From Actinomycetota bacterium (GTDB lineage: Bacteria > Actinomycetota > Acidimicrobiia > Acidimicrobiales > MedAcidi-G1): a stretch of 64,000 bases of DNA. The translations under genes were made by a program, and so were the position numbers. Below are positions 36,494 through 45,109 of this stretch, one piece after another. The stretch lies in assembly GCA_014381745.1 (NCBI GenBank), contig JACNLA010000026.1, forward strand, positions 77,069-141,068, given 5' to 3'. The stretch's first letter is position 1. Each line of letters starts with the position of its first letter. Under the pieces are notes generated by a model that was given only the letters and a program-made list of their open reading frames with translations, ran no database searches and was not told the DNA's origin.

Positions 36494-37378
36494 TCAGCTG
36501 CCCGTTCGCTCAACCAGACCCGAGATGGTGTCGAGCAGTTCAGGCCATGCCCCCTCGGGCCACTCGTGGCCCATTCCCTCGATGAGAACCAACTCGGCAC
36601 CCGGCACCGCGTTGGCAGTCCTTCTACCGCACTTGGGCAGCATGAGCCTGTCGTCGGTTCCGTGAATGACCGTGGTGGGGACGTCGAGGTCGGCCAGGCC
36701 GGGTCCACGGTCACCGTCGGCCATGATCGCCGCCATCTGACGGTTCGTTCCCGCAGGATGCCACGCCCTGTCCGCGGCGATGGTTGCCACCTCCAGCAGG
36801 TGGTCCTCTTCGAGGGGAAAGCCGTTTCCGGCAATGAGCCGGAAGGTGTCCATCCCGACTTTGATCCGCCCCTCCCTGGAGTCCGGGTTCTGGTCCATCC
36901 TCATCAACTTCAGCGTCAGGCCGAACGAACCAACCGGCTGACCCGGGCTGGACATGGTGGAACAAAGGGACAGAACCCGGTCGGGGTGTTCGATCGCCAG
37001 GCGCTGGGCGATCATTCCCCCCATGGAGACACCCACCACGTGGGCTGCCTCGATCCCGAGGGCGTCGAGAACCCCGGCGGCATCGCCGGCCATGTCGGAG
37101 AGCGTGTAGGCGACCTTGGGCGCGATACCCAACTTCGAGCGCAGCCAGACAGCGGCCATGTTCGGCTCGGGCTGATCGTCGAACCAGGTGGACAGGCCGA
37201 CGTCGCGGTTGTCGAACCGGATCACGTGGAAGCCCCGTGCCGCCAACTGGTCGACGAGGCCATCCGGCCAGTGGATCAACTGGAAGCCCAGACCCATGAT
37301 GAGCAGGACCGCCGGATCGGCCGGATCCCCGGTGGTGTCTACCTCGATGCTGATCCCGTTGGCCTCAACCTTGGGCAT
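36494..37378 (-). CDS. Alpha/beta hydrolase
   Basis: 294 residues. The oxyanion block LLIMGLGFQLIHWPDGL, RFDNRDVGLSTWF, nucleophile elbow VVGVSMGGMIAQ, acid in VIHGTDDRL and final GMGHEWPEG His give a complete Ser-Asp-His triad. Its pattern resembles esterases and aromatic-polyketide hydrolases of the same fold. ATG 37378 has AAGGAGCAG upstream and overlaps lnt by 14 bp, so the pair are co-transcribed. Confidence 0.86.
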   Translation of the reverse strand: MPKVEANGISIEVDTTGDPADPAVLLIMGLGFQLIHWPDGLVDQLAARGFHVIRFDNRDVGLSTWFDDQPEPNMAAVWLRSKLGIAPKVAYTLSDMAGDAAGVLDALGIEAAHVVGVSMGGMIAQRLAIEHPDRVLSLCSTMSSPGQPVGSFGLTLKLMRMDQNPDSREGRIKVGMDTFRLIAGNGFPLEEDHLLEVATIAADRAWHPAGTNRQMAAIMADGDRGPGLADLDVPTTVIHGTDDRLMLPKCGRRTANAVPGAELVLIEGMGHEWPEGAWPELLDTISGLVERTGS

Positions 37379-38900
37379 CTCTGCTCCTTCTGCCTCGGCC
37401 CCTGTCCGGAGCCTGCCAGCGGATGATTGCATGGCCCGCAGTCACCAACAGCACCGAGAGCACGAGCATCGGCACCGGACCCAGCCTTGTCGCCCAGGTG
37501 AGACCCTCGCGGAGTTCGACCGTCCCACGAATGACCGCCTGTTCGCCCACGCCGGTGCGTTCCAGCAGGCGACCCTCGGCGTTGATGATGGCGCTGAATC
37601 CGGTGGGTGCCGCCTGGATCATCCAGCGTCCGGTCTCAAGGGCCCGCAGCCGGCTGGATGCGATCTGCTGGGTCTGGACCTGGGTCAGCCAGTAGCTGGC
37701 CCCGTTGGTCGGGTTCAACATGATCTGGGCCCCGTCCAGCACCGGAGCGCGGGTGCGATGGTCGAAGAAGACCTCCCACGAGATGGTCACCCCCAGGCGT
37801 CCGACCGAGGTTTCAAGCACAGCGTCACCGGTGCCCGGAAGGAGGTCACGGGACGGGAGCATTCCGCCTGCCAAGGGCTCGATCATCCAACGCAGCGGCA
37901 CGAACTCGCCGAAGGGAACCGTGCGCACCTTGTCGTAGCGGTCAACGACGGTTCCGTCAGGTTCGATTGCGGTTGAGTAGTTGACGTTGGCCTTCGGGTC
38001 GCTCGGTGAGCGGTGGAACCAGCCCGGAACCAGCACCGCATCAAGCCTCTGGGCCTCAACCTTGAGGGCCAGGTCGGCTTCGTCTGCGTAGAGCCTGTCA
38101 GCTCGGCGGATTCCCGACGCTGGGAGCGGCGTCGGGTTGACGACGTTCTCAGGCCACAGAACCAGGTCGACCGGTGTCGTCACCAGCTGTGATGCCGCCA
38201 TCTGGTTGGCGAACACGACTGCCGCGCCGGTCGGAGAAGCCCTCGTTCGCTGAGGTCCGCCGCCCTGTACGGCAGCCAGATCGAGGCTCCCCACGACGTG
38301 ACCCGTCGGAGCGATGACCGTCATGATCGTCACCAGAAGGACCGCGCCAACTCCTGTCAAAGCCTCCCTGAGAGACCGGCTGTCGCCCCGCCTGGCGTCG
38401 ATCAGGGCACTCAGCGACATGCCGATGGTCACGACCACTGCGACCAGGAGCAGCGATCCGGCCACGCGAACCACCGGCGCAAATGGGCCGTCGGCCTGCC
38501 CCATGGGGATGGTCGCCAGGGGAACACCCCCGAACGGAACGCTCCAGCGGATGAACTCGGCCAGGGTGAACGAGCCGACAAGGCCGATCCGTCTGCCCCG
38601 ACCGGCAGGAACCAGCGCAGCGGCAAGGCCGAAGAAGGCTGCGTGGAGAAGCCCGGCGAACACCCAACCCGGTGGTGTCAGGTCCAGCATCCAGAGCGTC
38701 GCCGGAAGGCTCCAGACAGCCGTGGCCGCCATCGTGCGACGGAACCGGACGGCGGCCGACTGCCCGGCAATGAGCTGGTCCAAAACGGCGATGCCGACAA
38801 AGGCCGCCGGCCACCAACCCCATGGCGGCACGGCGGCAGCCAGCAGGAGGCCGGCGCCGATAGCCGTGGCGGCGGTACGCAGGTGTGGGAATGTCGGCAT
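37365..38900 (-). CDS. lnt: Apolipoprotein N-acyltransferase Lnt, with catalytic Cys position as Ser
   Basis: 511 residues from ATG 38900. About seven N-terminal membrane helices precede a nitrilase-like domain. The Glu (VDLVLWPENVV) and Lys (DRYDKVRTVPFGE) of the triad are present. The nucleophile block reads VTISWEVFF where E. coli Lnt has AICYEIAF, so the catalytic Cys aligns with Ser. The end (ALETGRWMIQAAPTGFSAII) is typical of Lnt. It should N-acylate lipoproteins, but activity is in question. A longer start at 38972 would overlap cgoX. Confidence 0.83.
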   Translation of the reverse strand: MPTFPHLRTAATAIGAGLLLAAAVPPWGWWPAAFVGIAVLDQLIAGQSAAVRFRRTMAATAVWSLPATLWMLDLTPPGWVFAGLLHAAFFGLAAALVPAGRGRRIGLVGSFTLAEFIRWSVPFGGVPLATIPMGQADGPFAPVVRVAGSLLLVAVVVTIGMSLSALIDARRGDSRSLREALTGVGAVLLVTIMTVIAPTGHVVGSLDLAAVQGGGPQRTRASPTGAAVVFANQMAASQLVTTPVDLVLWPENVVNPTPLPASGIRRADRLYADEADLALKVEAQRLDAVLVPGWFHRSPSDPKANVNYSTAIEPDGTVVDRYDKVRTVPFGEFVPLRWMIEPLAGGMLPSRDLLPGTGDAVLETSVGRLGVTISWEVFFDHRTRAPVLDGAQIMLNPTNGASYWLTQVQTQQIASSRLRALETGRWMIQAAPTGFSAIINAEGRLLERTGVGEQAVIRGTVELREGLTWATRLGPVPMLVLSVLLVTAGHAIIRWQAPDRGRGRRSRDAQG

Positions 38901-38919
38901 CAGCCCGGAGCGTGGAGCC

Positions 38920-40314
38920 TCAGCCCAGAAACTCTGACACGGCGAATGCCGCTTCGTTCCCTGAGCGGACACACGCCGGAATCCCGACCCCGTTATGGGC
39001 CGAACCGGTCACATAGAGACCCGGAGCATCCTGACCCAGGGCCAGCACCATCTCGGCCATCTGGCGTCGATGACCAACGGGGAACTGCGCCAGGGAGTCG
39101 GGCCAACGCTTCACCTTCACCTCAGCCGGATCGGCCTTGACGCCGAGCGTGGCGGCAAGGTCGCGTCGGAGCACTGCCACCAGCTCTGCATCGTCCATGT
39201 GGAGCGCACGGTCATCGTCGATCCGCCCGGCCGAGACCCGCAGCACCGTGTGCTCACCATCGTCCAGGTGGCTCCACTTGCTGCCGGCGAAAGAGCAGGC
39301 GGTCATCAACATGTCTGAACCCCTCGGCACGAGGAACCCACTCTGATCGTATGGGACCTCCAGGTCGGACCGCCTGTAGGCGATTGCAGCAAGGGACACG
39401 GAGGCGTGACGGATCCCCCCCAGGGCGGCACCGGCTGTAGGGCAGACCTCTTCAACCAGCGGGGCAGCCACGAAGGCCGGCGCTGTCACCACCACGGCAT
39501 CGGCCTCCTCGGCACCGTCGTCTGTGCCGACGCTCCAGCGATCACCCAGGCGTGAGATGGACGTAACCCGTCTGCCGGTTCGAATCCGGTCGCCGAGGCG
39601 CCCAGCCAGCGTCTCGGTGAGATGCGACATTCCTGCCGGATGGCCATTGAAGATCGGAGCATCTGGGTCGGCCTCGGCCATTGCCAGGCGCAGGGTGGCC
39701 AGCAACCCCTCGTCGCTTCGAGCCGCCCGGAGGAACTGGGGGGCCATGGCGGCACAGCTCATGTCATCGGCCAGGCCGGCGTTGATCCCACCCAGCAGGG
39801 GATCTACCAGCCGTTCAAGGACCGCCTGCCCGGCACACGACCGGATCACCTCACCGATGCTGAGGTCGCCAGCCGGGCCATCACCGGCCGAAAGCGGTTC
39901 CGCGGGTAGCCCGGGGCCCGCCAGCCGAGCCAGGTCCTCGTCAGACAGCAGCCCTGGTTGGACCGATCCCGGATCCAGAGGAAGGCCGAACACGCTCCCG
40001 CTCGGTATCGGCCGCAGCCGGTCGTCCAGCCAGAGGGAAGCCGATCGGGCACTGGGGGCAACCAACTCGTCAGAGATGCCCAACTCGGCACACAGGTCGA
40101 CAGCCCACGGAACCCGGACCAGAAAGGAGTCGGCGCCCTCGTCAACAGGCAGCCCGGCGAAGGTGTTGGTGACCAGCTTGCCGCCCGGTGACGGCGAGGC
40201 CTCGAGTACGACCACCTCCAGCCTCGGTCGGTCCACCATGAGCCTGTGTGCGGCGCTGAGGCCGGTGATGCCTGCACCGACAACCACCACACGCCTGACC
40301 GTTCTCGTGCTCAT
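38920..40314 (-). CDS. cgoX: Coproporphyrinogen III oxidase / protoporphyrinogen oxidase (HemY/CgoX)
   Basis: 464 residues, an FAD-dependent amine-oxidase-fold enzyme. The N-terminal dinucleotide loop VVVVGAGITGLSAAHRL and the C-terminal FAD block GLYVTGSAHNGVGIPACVRSG are clear. In actinobacteria this enzyme oxidises coproporphyrinogen III; chdC at 10.6 kb in the same window supports that assignment over a protoporphyrin substrate. It lies 4 bp downstream of hemE in the same operon. Confidence 0.9.
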   Translation of the reverse strand: MSTRTVRRVVVVGAGITGLSAAHRLMVDRPRLEVVVLEASPSPGGKLVTNTFAGLPVDEGADSFLVRVPWAVDLCAELGISDELVAPSARSASLWLDDRLRPIPSGSVFGLPLDPGSVQPGLLSDEDLARLAGPGLPAEPLSAGDGPAGDLSIGEVIRSCAGQAVLERLVDPLLGGINAGLADDMSCAAMAPQFLRAARSDEGLLATLRLAMAEADPDAPIFNGHPAGMSHLTETLAGRLGDRIRTGRRVTSISRLGDRWSVGTDDGAEEADAVVVTAPAFVAAPLVEEVCPTAGAALGGIRHASVSLAAIAYRRSDLEVPYDQSGFLVPRGSDMLMTACSFAGSKWSHLDDGEHTVLRVSAGRIDDDRALHMDDAELVAVLRRDLAATLGVKADPAEVKVKRWPDSLAQFPVGHRRQMAEMVLALGQDAPGLYVTGSAHNGVGIPACVRSGNEAAFAVSEFLG

Positions 40315-40318
40315 CGGA

Positions 40319-41365
40319 TCATGCTCCTGACATTGGGTTGCCCGCGTCGACGGTCAGCTCGTGAACAAGCTGAACCACCCTTTCGAGCACCGCCGGGTCT
40401 GTCTCGGGAAGAACACCGTGGCCCAGGTTGAACACATGTCCGGGATGGCCGTTGTTGCGACGCAAGATGTCGGTCACCTCGGCCTCAACCACCGCTATCG
40501 GCCCAAGGCAGAGGGCAGGATCAAGGTTGCCCTGGAGCACGGTGTCGGGCCCCAGGCGGTCGCGGGCCACGTCGATCGGAACCCTCCAGTCCACCCCGAC
40601 CACGTCGCAGCCCGTGTCGGCCATGAGGTGGAGGATCTCGCCGGTTCCGACTCCGAAGTGGATGCGTGGCACGTCGGCAACCGCATCAAATACACGGCGT
40701 GTGGCCGGCTGGACGAAGCGCTCGTAGGCGGCCGGGCTGAGAGCACCGGCCCAACTGTCAAAGACCTGCACCGCTGCGACACCGGCATCTATCTGGGAGC
40801 GCAACGAGGAGATCGCCAGGTCGGTCAGGCGGTCTATCAGCTTGAACCAGAGCTCGGGGTTGCCGGCCATGAGGGCCTTGGTGCGTCCGTATGTGCGCGA
40901 CGGCGAACCTTCGATCAGGTAGGAGGCAACGGTGAAGGGAGCCCCGGCGAAGCCGATGACGGGGACGGGTGACTCCTCGACCAGGATCGAGATCGTCTCC
41001 AACACATACGGGGTGTCAGCCTCCGGTTCCAGGGGGCGAAGTCGCTCAAGGTCGGATTCCCGGGCGAAGGGACGCTCCACCACCGGTCCCACCCCGGGCT
41101 GGACATCGACACCGAACCCGATGGCGTTCACCGGTACGACAATGTCTGAGTAGAGGATCGCTGCGTCAACGCCGTAGCGCCGCACCGGCTGGAGGGTCAG
41201 CTCAGCGGCAAGAGCCGGATCGGCAATGGCATCCAGGATGCTGCCCTCGCCGCGAAGGTCCCGGTATTCGGGCAGCGACCTTCCCGCCTGTCTCATGAAC
41301 CAGACAGGAGTGTGCCCATGGGGAAGCCCCCGGCACGCTGCCAGGAACGGATCGGTGCCGGTCAC
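40319..41365 (-). CDS. hemE: Uroporphyrinogen decarboxylase
   Basis: 348 residues with both HemE signatures: the N-terminal PVWFMRQAGRSLPEYR and the internal IGFAGAPFTVASYLIEG. It decarboxylates uroporphyrinogen III to coproporphyrinogen III, the substrate for the next gene. The start overlaps the patatin gene by 4 bp and cgoX follows after 4 bp. Confidence 0.95.
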   Translation of the reverse strand: MTGTDPFLAACRGLPHGHTPVWFMRQAGRSLPEYRDLRGEGSILDAIADPALAAELTLQPVRRYGVDAAILYSDIVVPVNAIGFGVDVQPGVGPVVERPFARESDLERLRPLEPEADTPYVLETISILVEESPVPVIGFAGAPFTVASYLIEGSPSRTYGRTKALMAGNPELWFKLIDRLTDLAISSLRSQIDAGVAAVQVFDSWAGALSPAAYERFVQPATRRVFDAVADVPRIHFGVGTGEILHLMADTGCDVVGVDWRVPIDVARDRLGPDTVLQGNLDPALCLGPIAVVEAEVTDILRRNNGHPGHVFNLGHGVLPETDPAVLERVVQLVHELTVDAGNPMSGA

Positions 41366-42342
41366 GTGGCGACGCTTCCAGCTGCCGCCCGTTTCAGGAG
41401 CCCACGCGCCGCCGCCGAGCGTGGATGCGCCAGACAGGCCCTGGCCGACAGGGCAGCGGCCTCACACATTTCGGCCATGGAGGAACGATCCATGTCGCCG
41501 TTCTCCCGAATGGCGAGGTCAATCGTGGTTGGTTGAACCACGAGTACCGATGTGTTCCTGGAGCGGATGGCCTCGACCTCGCGTCGGAGGGTTCGGCTGT
41601 GCCACGCTCGACCTATCGGCCCGTCAGGCCATGAAGCGGCGACGGGAACCGCGGTCATGGACGAGGAGACAACGACCAGGTCCAGCCCCAGGGTGGACAA
41701 CACGTCGGCGTTGGTGGTCGAGTGAGAGCCGCCGTCCACGTAGCGGTCACCGTCGATGGCAACAGGTGCCAGGTGGCCCGGAATCGCTGATGAGGCGTGC
41801 ACGGCCTCGCCGATCTCTGCGTCCACGTCGTCGCGTCCGAAGACGACACGCTTCCCAGAGTCGAGGCTCACTGCGCAGATCCAGGTTGGATCCTGCGGCC
41901 AGGGCCCCGGCAGCACCTGGCTGGCTCGTTCTGCGATGGTCGTTCCCGAAGCAGTTCCCTCCGGAAGGACACCGGCGATGGCCACGACCGGCCGGGGCCG
42001 CTTCGAGCTGAGCAACTCACGGACGGGGAGCATCGGGTTGGCCGGCCACCAGGCGCCTGAACGGGTAACCGGTTCGGCAATGTCGAGCCGGGTTGTGACC
42101 CGGTCGGCGATGGTCTGTCCCTCAGCGCTGCGGGGAGAGCCCGTACAACTTGCTGCAAGGTCGGCGGCACAGAGCCCCGCCCTCAGCGAAACTGCGGTTG
42201 CCGCCCCGGCCGAAGTGCCGACAATGACATCTGCTGTCCGGGGGTCCCAGCCGGTGGCTTCCGAGACGGCGGCCAGCACCCCGGCATGGAATGCGGCTGC
42301 GTTCATTCCGCCAGCGCTCAGGACAAGGCCGATGCTCGTCAC
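41362..42342 (-). CDS. Patatin-like phospholipase family protein
   Basis: 326 residues from GTG 42342 with GAGG upstream. The opening GLVLSAGGMNAAAFHAGVLAA is a diverged glycine-rich oxyanion loop, VIVGTSAGAATA contains the nucleophile Ser, and YVDGGSHS contains the Asp of the Ser-Asp dyad. Such proteins act on membrane lipids, but the substrate is unknown. It leads the heme genes hemE-cgoX, then lnt and the hydrolase, all on the minus strand. Confidence 0.82.
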   Translation of the reverse strand: MTSIGLVLSAGGMNAAAFHAGVLAAVSEATGWDPRTADVIVGTSAGAATAVSLRAGLCAADLAASCTGSPRSAEGQTIADRVTTRLDIAEPVTRSGAWWPANPMLPVRELLSSKRPRPVVAIAGVLPEGTASGTTIAERASQVLPGPWPQDPTWICAVSLDSGKRVVFGRDDVDAEIGEAVHASSAIPGHLAPVAIDGDRYVDGGSHSTTNADVLSTLGLDLVVVSSSMTAVPVAASWPDGPIGRAWHSRTLRREVEAIRSRNTSVLVVQPTTIDLAIRENGDMDRSSMAEMCEAAALSARACLAHPRSAAARGLLKRAAAGSVAT

Positions 42343-42504
42343 GGGTTGGACCTCATTGTCGCCATCGTCGCATGCAAATCGGGGTTTTCCTGCCCCAGGG
42401 CGACATATCCGCCCGCGAGTTCGGTCAGGCACCGGCCCTGTAGAATCGATCTTCGGCCGAATTCGAGATATTGGCCCTTAGGGGACTCTGCGCTGGCCGA
42501 CGAC

Positions 42505-44583
42505 GTGCAGGAGGTTGTAGCGATCCATCCGGAACTGGAGGCCGAGCAGGCCTACGTTGACAACGCCTATCGGTGTCTGGACGAAGCGCGCGACCGTGCA
42601 CTTGAGCTGGTGTCGATGGTCGAGGTCGGTACCGGTGGAACCAACCAGGCCAGGTTCGAACGTGAAGCCATCTGGGGGTCTGTGGCCCTCCGCCTCGAAC
42701 AACTCGACCTCGGTGACGCGTCCCTCGTCTTTGGCCGAATCGACCAGGAACAAGAGGTTGGCGACGGGAGCTACCACATCGGCCGGGTAGGAGTCTGGGA
42801 CGACGACCAGGAACCGGTCGTCGTGGACTGGCGGGCACCGGTGGCCGAGGCCTTCTACCGGGCGACGGGGCCCGTCCCGATGGGCCTGCGTAGGCGACGC
42901 CATTTCGTGAGCCGTGGCCGGACCCTTGTCGGGCTTGAGGACGAGTTGTTCGGAGATCTCGAACGGTTCCGTACAGACGATGGCCGGGGCCTTCGTGGCG
43001 AGGGTGCGCTCATCGCCGCACTGGAGTCGGCCCGAACCGGTCACCTGGGCGACATCGTCGGAACCATCCAGGCAGAACAGGATGAGATCATCCGGTCTCC
43101 ACTACCTGGCGTGCTTGCCGTGCAGGGTGGGCCAGGCACCGGAAAGACCGTCGTGGCGCTTCACAGGGCCGCCTACCTGCTGTATACGCACCGGTTTCCG
43201 CTGGAGGGTCAGGGCGTTCTGGTGGTCGGACCGAACCGGTTGTTCCTCGCCTACATCGAGCAGGTTCTGCCGTCTCTCGGAGAGGCCGGCGTGCAGTTGG
43301 CCACTGTCGGCGACATGGTCGGCGGCGTCCGCATCTCAGACAACCGGGACGACGAGGCTGTGTCCCGCCTCAAGGGTGATCTCCGGATGGTCCGAATGAT
43401 CGCCAGGGCTGCCCGCACGCGCCAGCAGCCGTTGCGCGATGATGTTCGCGTTGGTCACGGTTTGCAGTGGCTAACGGTTCCAGCCGCTGCCACCGGAGCG
43501 ATTGTCACCGAGGCGCGGCGTCGGTTCCGTACCCACAATGCAGCCAGGCGTTTCGTAGAAGCCGAGTTCTTCGCGGTCATGGCCCAAGGTGGACGCGGCG
43601 ACCTGGACCCGGAGGGGCTGCGTGAACGCCTCCGCGGCGAGATGGCGGTACGGGAGGCCCTGGAGTGGATGTGGCCCGTCCTGACCCCGGCGCAGTTGCT
43701 CAACGACCTTTTCGGTTCGCACGCACTTCTGCGTGCCGCCGATCCGTCCCTGACCGATGCCGAGGTCGATGCGCTCTACAGGCCGAGGTCGCCGGAGCCG
43801 AACGAGCTTCTCTGGTCGGCAACCGACGCACCGCTGTTGGATGAGGCCAGGGCCGTGCTCGGTCCACGACCGGGGCGCAGAGAAGAGGACGCCGTTCGGA
43901 CCTATGGACACATCGTGGTTGATGAGATCCAGGACATGTCACCCATGGACCTGCGCATGCTGGACCGTCGTTCGCTGAACGGGTCGATGACCGTGGTCGG
44001 AGACATCGCCCAGGCCACCGGTGCGTGGGCGCACCACGACTGGGAGAGCATCCTCGACCACCTTCCCGATCGCCGGCCTGCCCGGCGCAACGAGCTGACC
44101 GTCGGCTACCGGATACCGGCGCCACTCATGGACGTTGCTTCACGGGTGCTCACTGAAGCTGCGCCCGACCTGGCTCCGCCGGTTTCTGTCAGGTCCGATG
44201 GCGACCCTCCCCGGTACGTAGAGGTGGACGACATGGCCGCTGACCTGGCTTCAGCGGTTCGAGCCGAACTGGAGGCCGTCGAGACGGGCAACCTGGCTGT
44301 CATCGTCGCCCGGTCACAGGTGACCGACGTGGAACAGGCCCTCGTTGGCGCCGGAATCGAGTTCGGACAGCCGACCCGGCGCGGTCTCGACGAGCGGGTG
44401 GCGGTAGTTCCGGTGACGCTGGTCAAGGGACTGGAGGTGGATGCTGCCCTGGTGGTGGAACCGTCGCGCATCGTGCGTGAACAGGAGCAGGGAATGCGGG
44501 CCCTCTACGTGGCGCTCACGCGTGCCACCAAGCGGCTCACGATCCTCCACGCCGAACCGTTGCCAACGGTTCTGTCCGCCTGA
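42505..44583 (+). CDS. HelD/HelR-type RNA polymerase-associated ATPase (UvrD-like helicase superfamily)
   Basis: About 692 residues from GTG 42505; the exact start is uncertain, since the frame is open further upstream and no ribosome binding site decides it. An N-terminal coiled arm (HPELEAEQAYVDNAYRCLDE) and GVWDDDQEPVVVDWRAPVAEAFY match HelD proteins. Walker A is AVQGGPGTGKTVVALHRAAY, Walker B HIVVDEIQDMSP, and the last motif LYVALTRATKRLTIL. HelD releases stalled or bound RNA polymerase; some actinobacterial forms (HelR) give rifamycin tolerance. A TAGAAT near 42441 may be its -10. Confidence 0.85.
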   Translation: MQEVVAIHPELEAEQAYVDNAYRCLDEARDRALELVSMVEVGTGGTNQARFEREAIWGSVALRLEQLDLGDASLVFGRIDQEQEVGDGSYHIGRVGVWDDDQEPVVVDWRAPVAEAFYRATGPVPMGLRRRRHFVSRGRTLVGLEDELFGDLERFRTDDGRGLRGEGALIAALESARTGHLGDIVGTIQAEQDEIIRSPLPGVLAVQGGPGTGKTVVALHRAAYLLYTHRFPLEGQGVLVVGPNRLFLAYIEQVLPSLGEAGVQLATVGDMVGGVRISDNRDDEAVSRLKGDLRMVRMIARAARTRQQPLRDDVRVGHGLQWLTVPAAATGAIVTEARRRFRTHNAARRFVEAEFFAVMAQGGRGDLDPEGLRERLRGEMAVREALEWMWPVLTPAQLLNDLFGSHALLRAADPSLTDAEVDALYRPRSPEPNELLWSATDAPLLDEARAVLGPRPGRREEDAVRTYGHIVVDEIQDMSPMDLRMLDRRSLNGSMTVVGDIAQATGAWAHHDWESILDHLPDRRPARRNELTVGYRIPAPLMDVASRVLTEAAPDLAPPVSVRSDGDPPRYVEVDDMAADLASAVRAELEAVETGNLAVIVARSQVTDVEQALVGAGIEFGQPTRRGLDERVAVVPVTLVKGLEVDAALVVEPSRIVREQEQGMRALYVALTRATKRLTILHAEPLPTVLSA

Positions 44584-44715
44584 GTTCGCCGGTTGCTGAG
44601 ACCCTCCAACGCCATCTCGACTGTCACACCGTCCCAATAGGTTCTGGGCAACTTCTCCCTCGTCTACCTGCCACTTCTGCGGAGTGGCTTGCCGCCGACA
44701 GGAAGAAGATGGACA

Positions 44716-45099
44716 ATGAAGGTTGATGAACAAGATCGGCAGTCGCTTCGCGAGCGGCTCGACACGGTGCTCGGTGAGTATCCGGCCGAGGTCCTGATGG
44801 GCATGCTTGAGGGCATTGCCGGTCAGGATCTGGCTACCCGCGACGACGTGCTCGCAATCGGTACCCGCCTGGACGGGATCGGTACCCGCCTGGACCAGAT
44901 GGACCGCCGCCTGGACCAGATGGACCGCCGCCTCGACAAGGTTGACACCCGGTTCGAGATGGTTGATGCCCAGCTCGAGAGACTGGATGCCCGGTTCGAG
45001 TCACGCATCGCCGAACAAACGAGGATGATGGTGTTCACAGGCGTAGGCATCGCCATGAGCTGCTGGGCTCTGTTGTTCGCAGCCCTCGGATTCGGGTGA
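44716..45099 (+). CDS. Small coiled-coil protein with C-terminal membrane segment
   Basis: 127 residues from ATG 44716 (AGGAAG upstream). A short N-terminal part is followed by heptad repeats (RLDQMDRRLDQMDRRLDKVD, about 60-80, extending to about 100) and one hydrophobic helix near the end (VGIAMSCWALLFAALG). It likely forms a membrane-tethered homo-oligomer. I recognise no named family. At the DNA level the heptads are near-perfect 21-bp repeats (44887-44926), which may vary in number between strains. Confidence 0.7.
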   Translation: MKVDEQDRQSLRERLDTVLGEYPAEVLMGMLEGIAGQDLATRDDVLAIGTRLDGIGTRLDQMDRRLDQMDRRLDKVDTRFEMVDAQLERLDARFESRIAEQTRMMVFTGVGIAMSCWALLFAALGFG

Positions 45100-45109
45100 G
45101 CCGGGTGGG

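Noticed and set aside
44884-44935. Repeats resembling a short CRISPR array
   Set aside because: The period is 21 bp with no spacers, the repeats lie in a coding frame, and they encode heptads.
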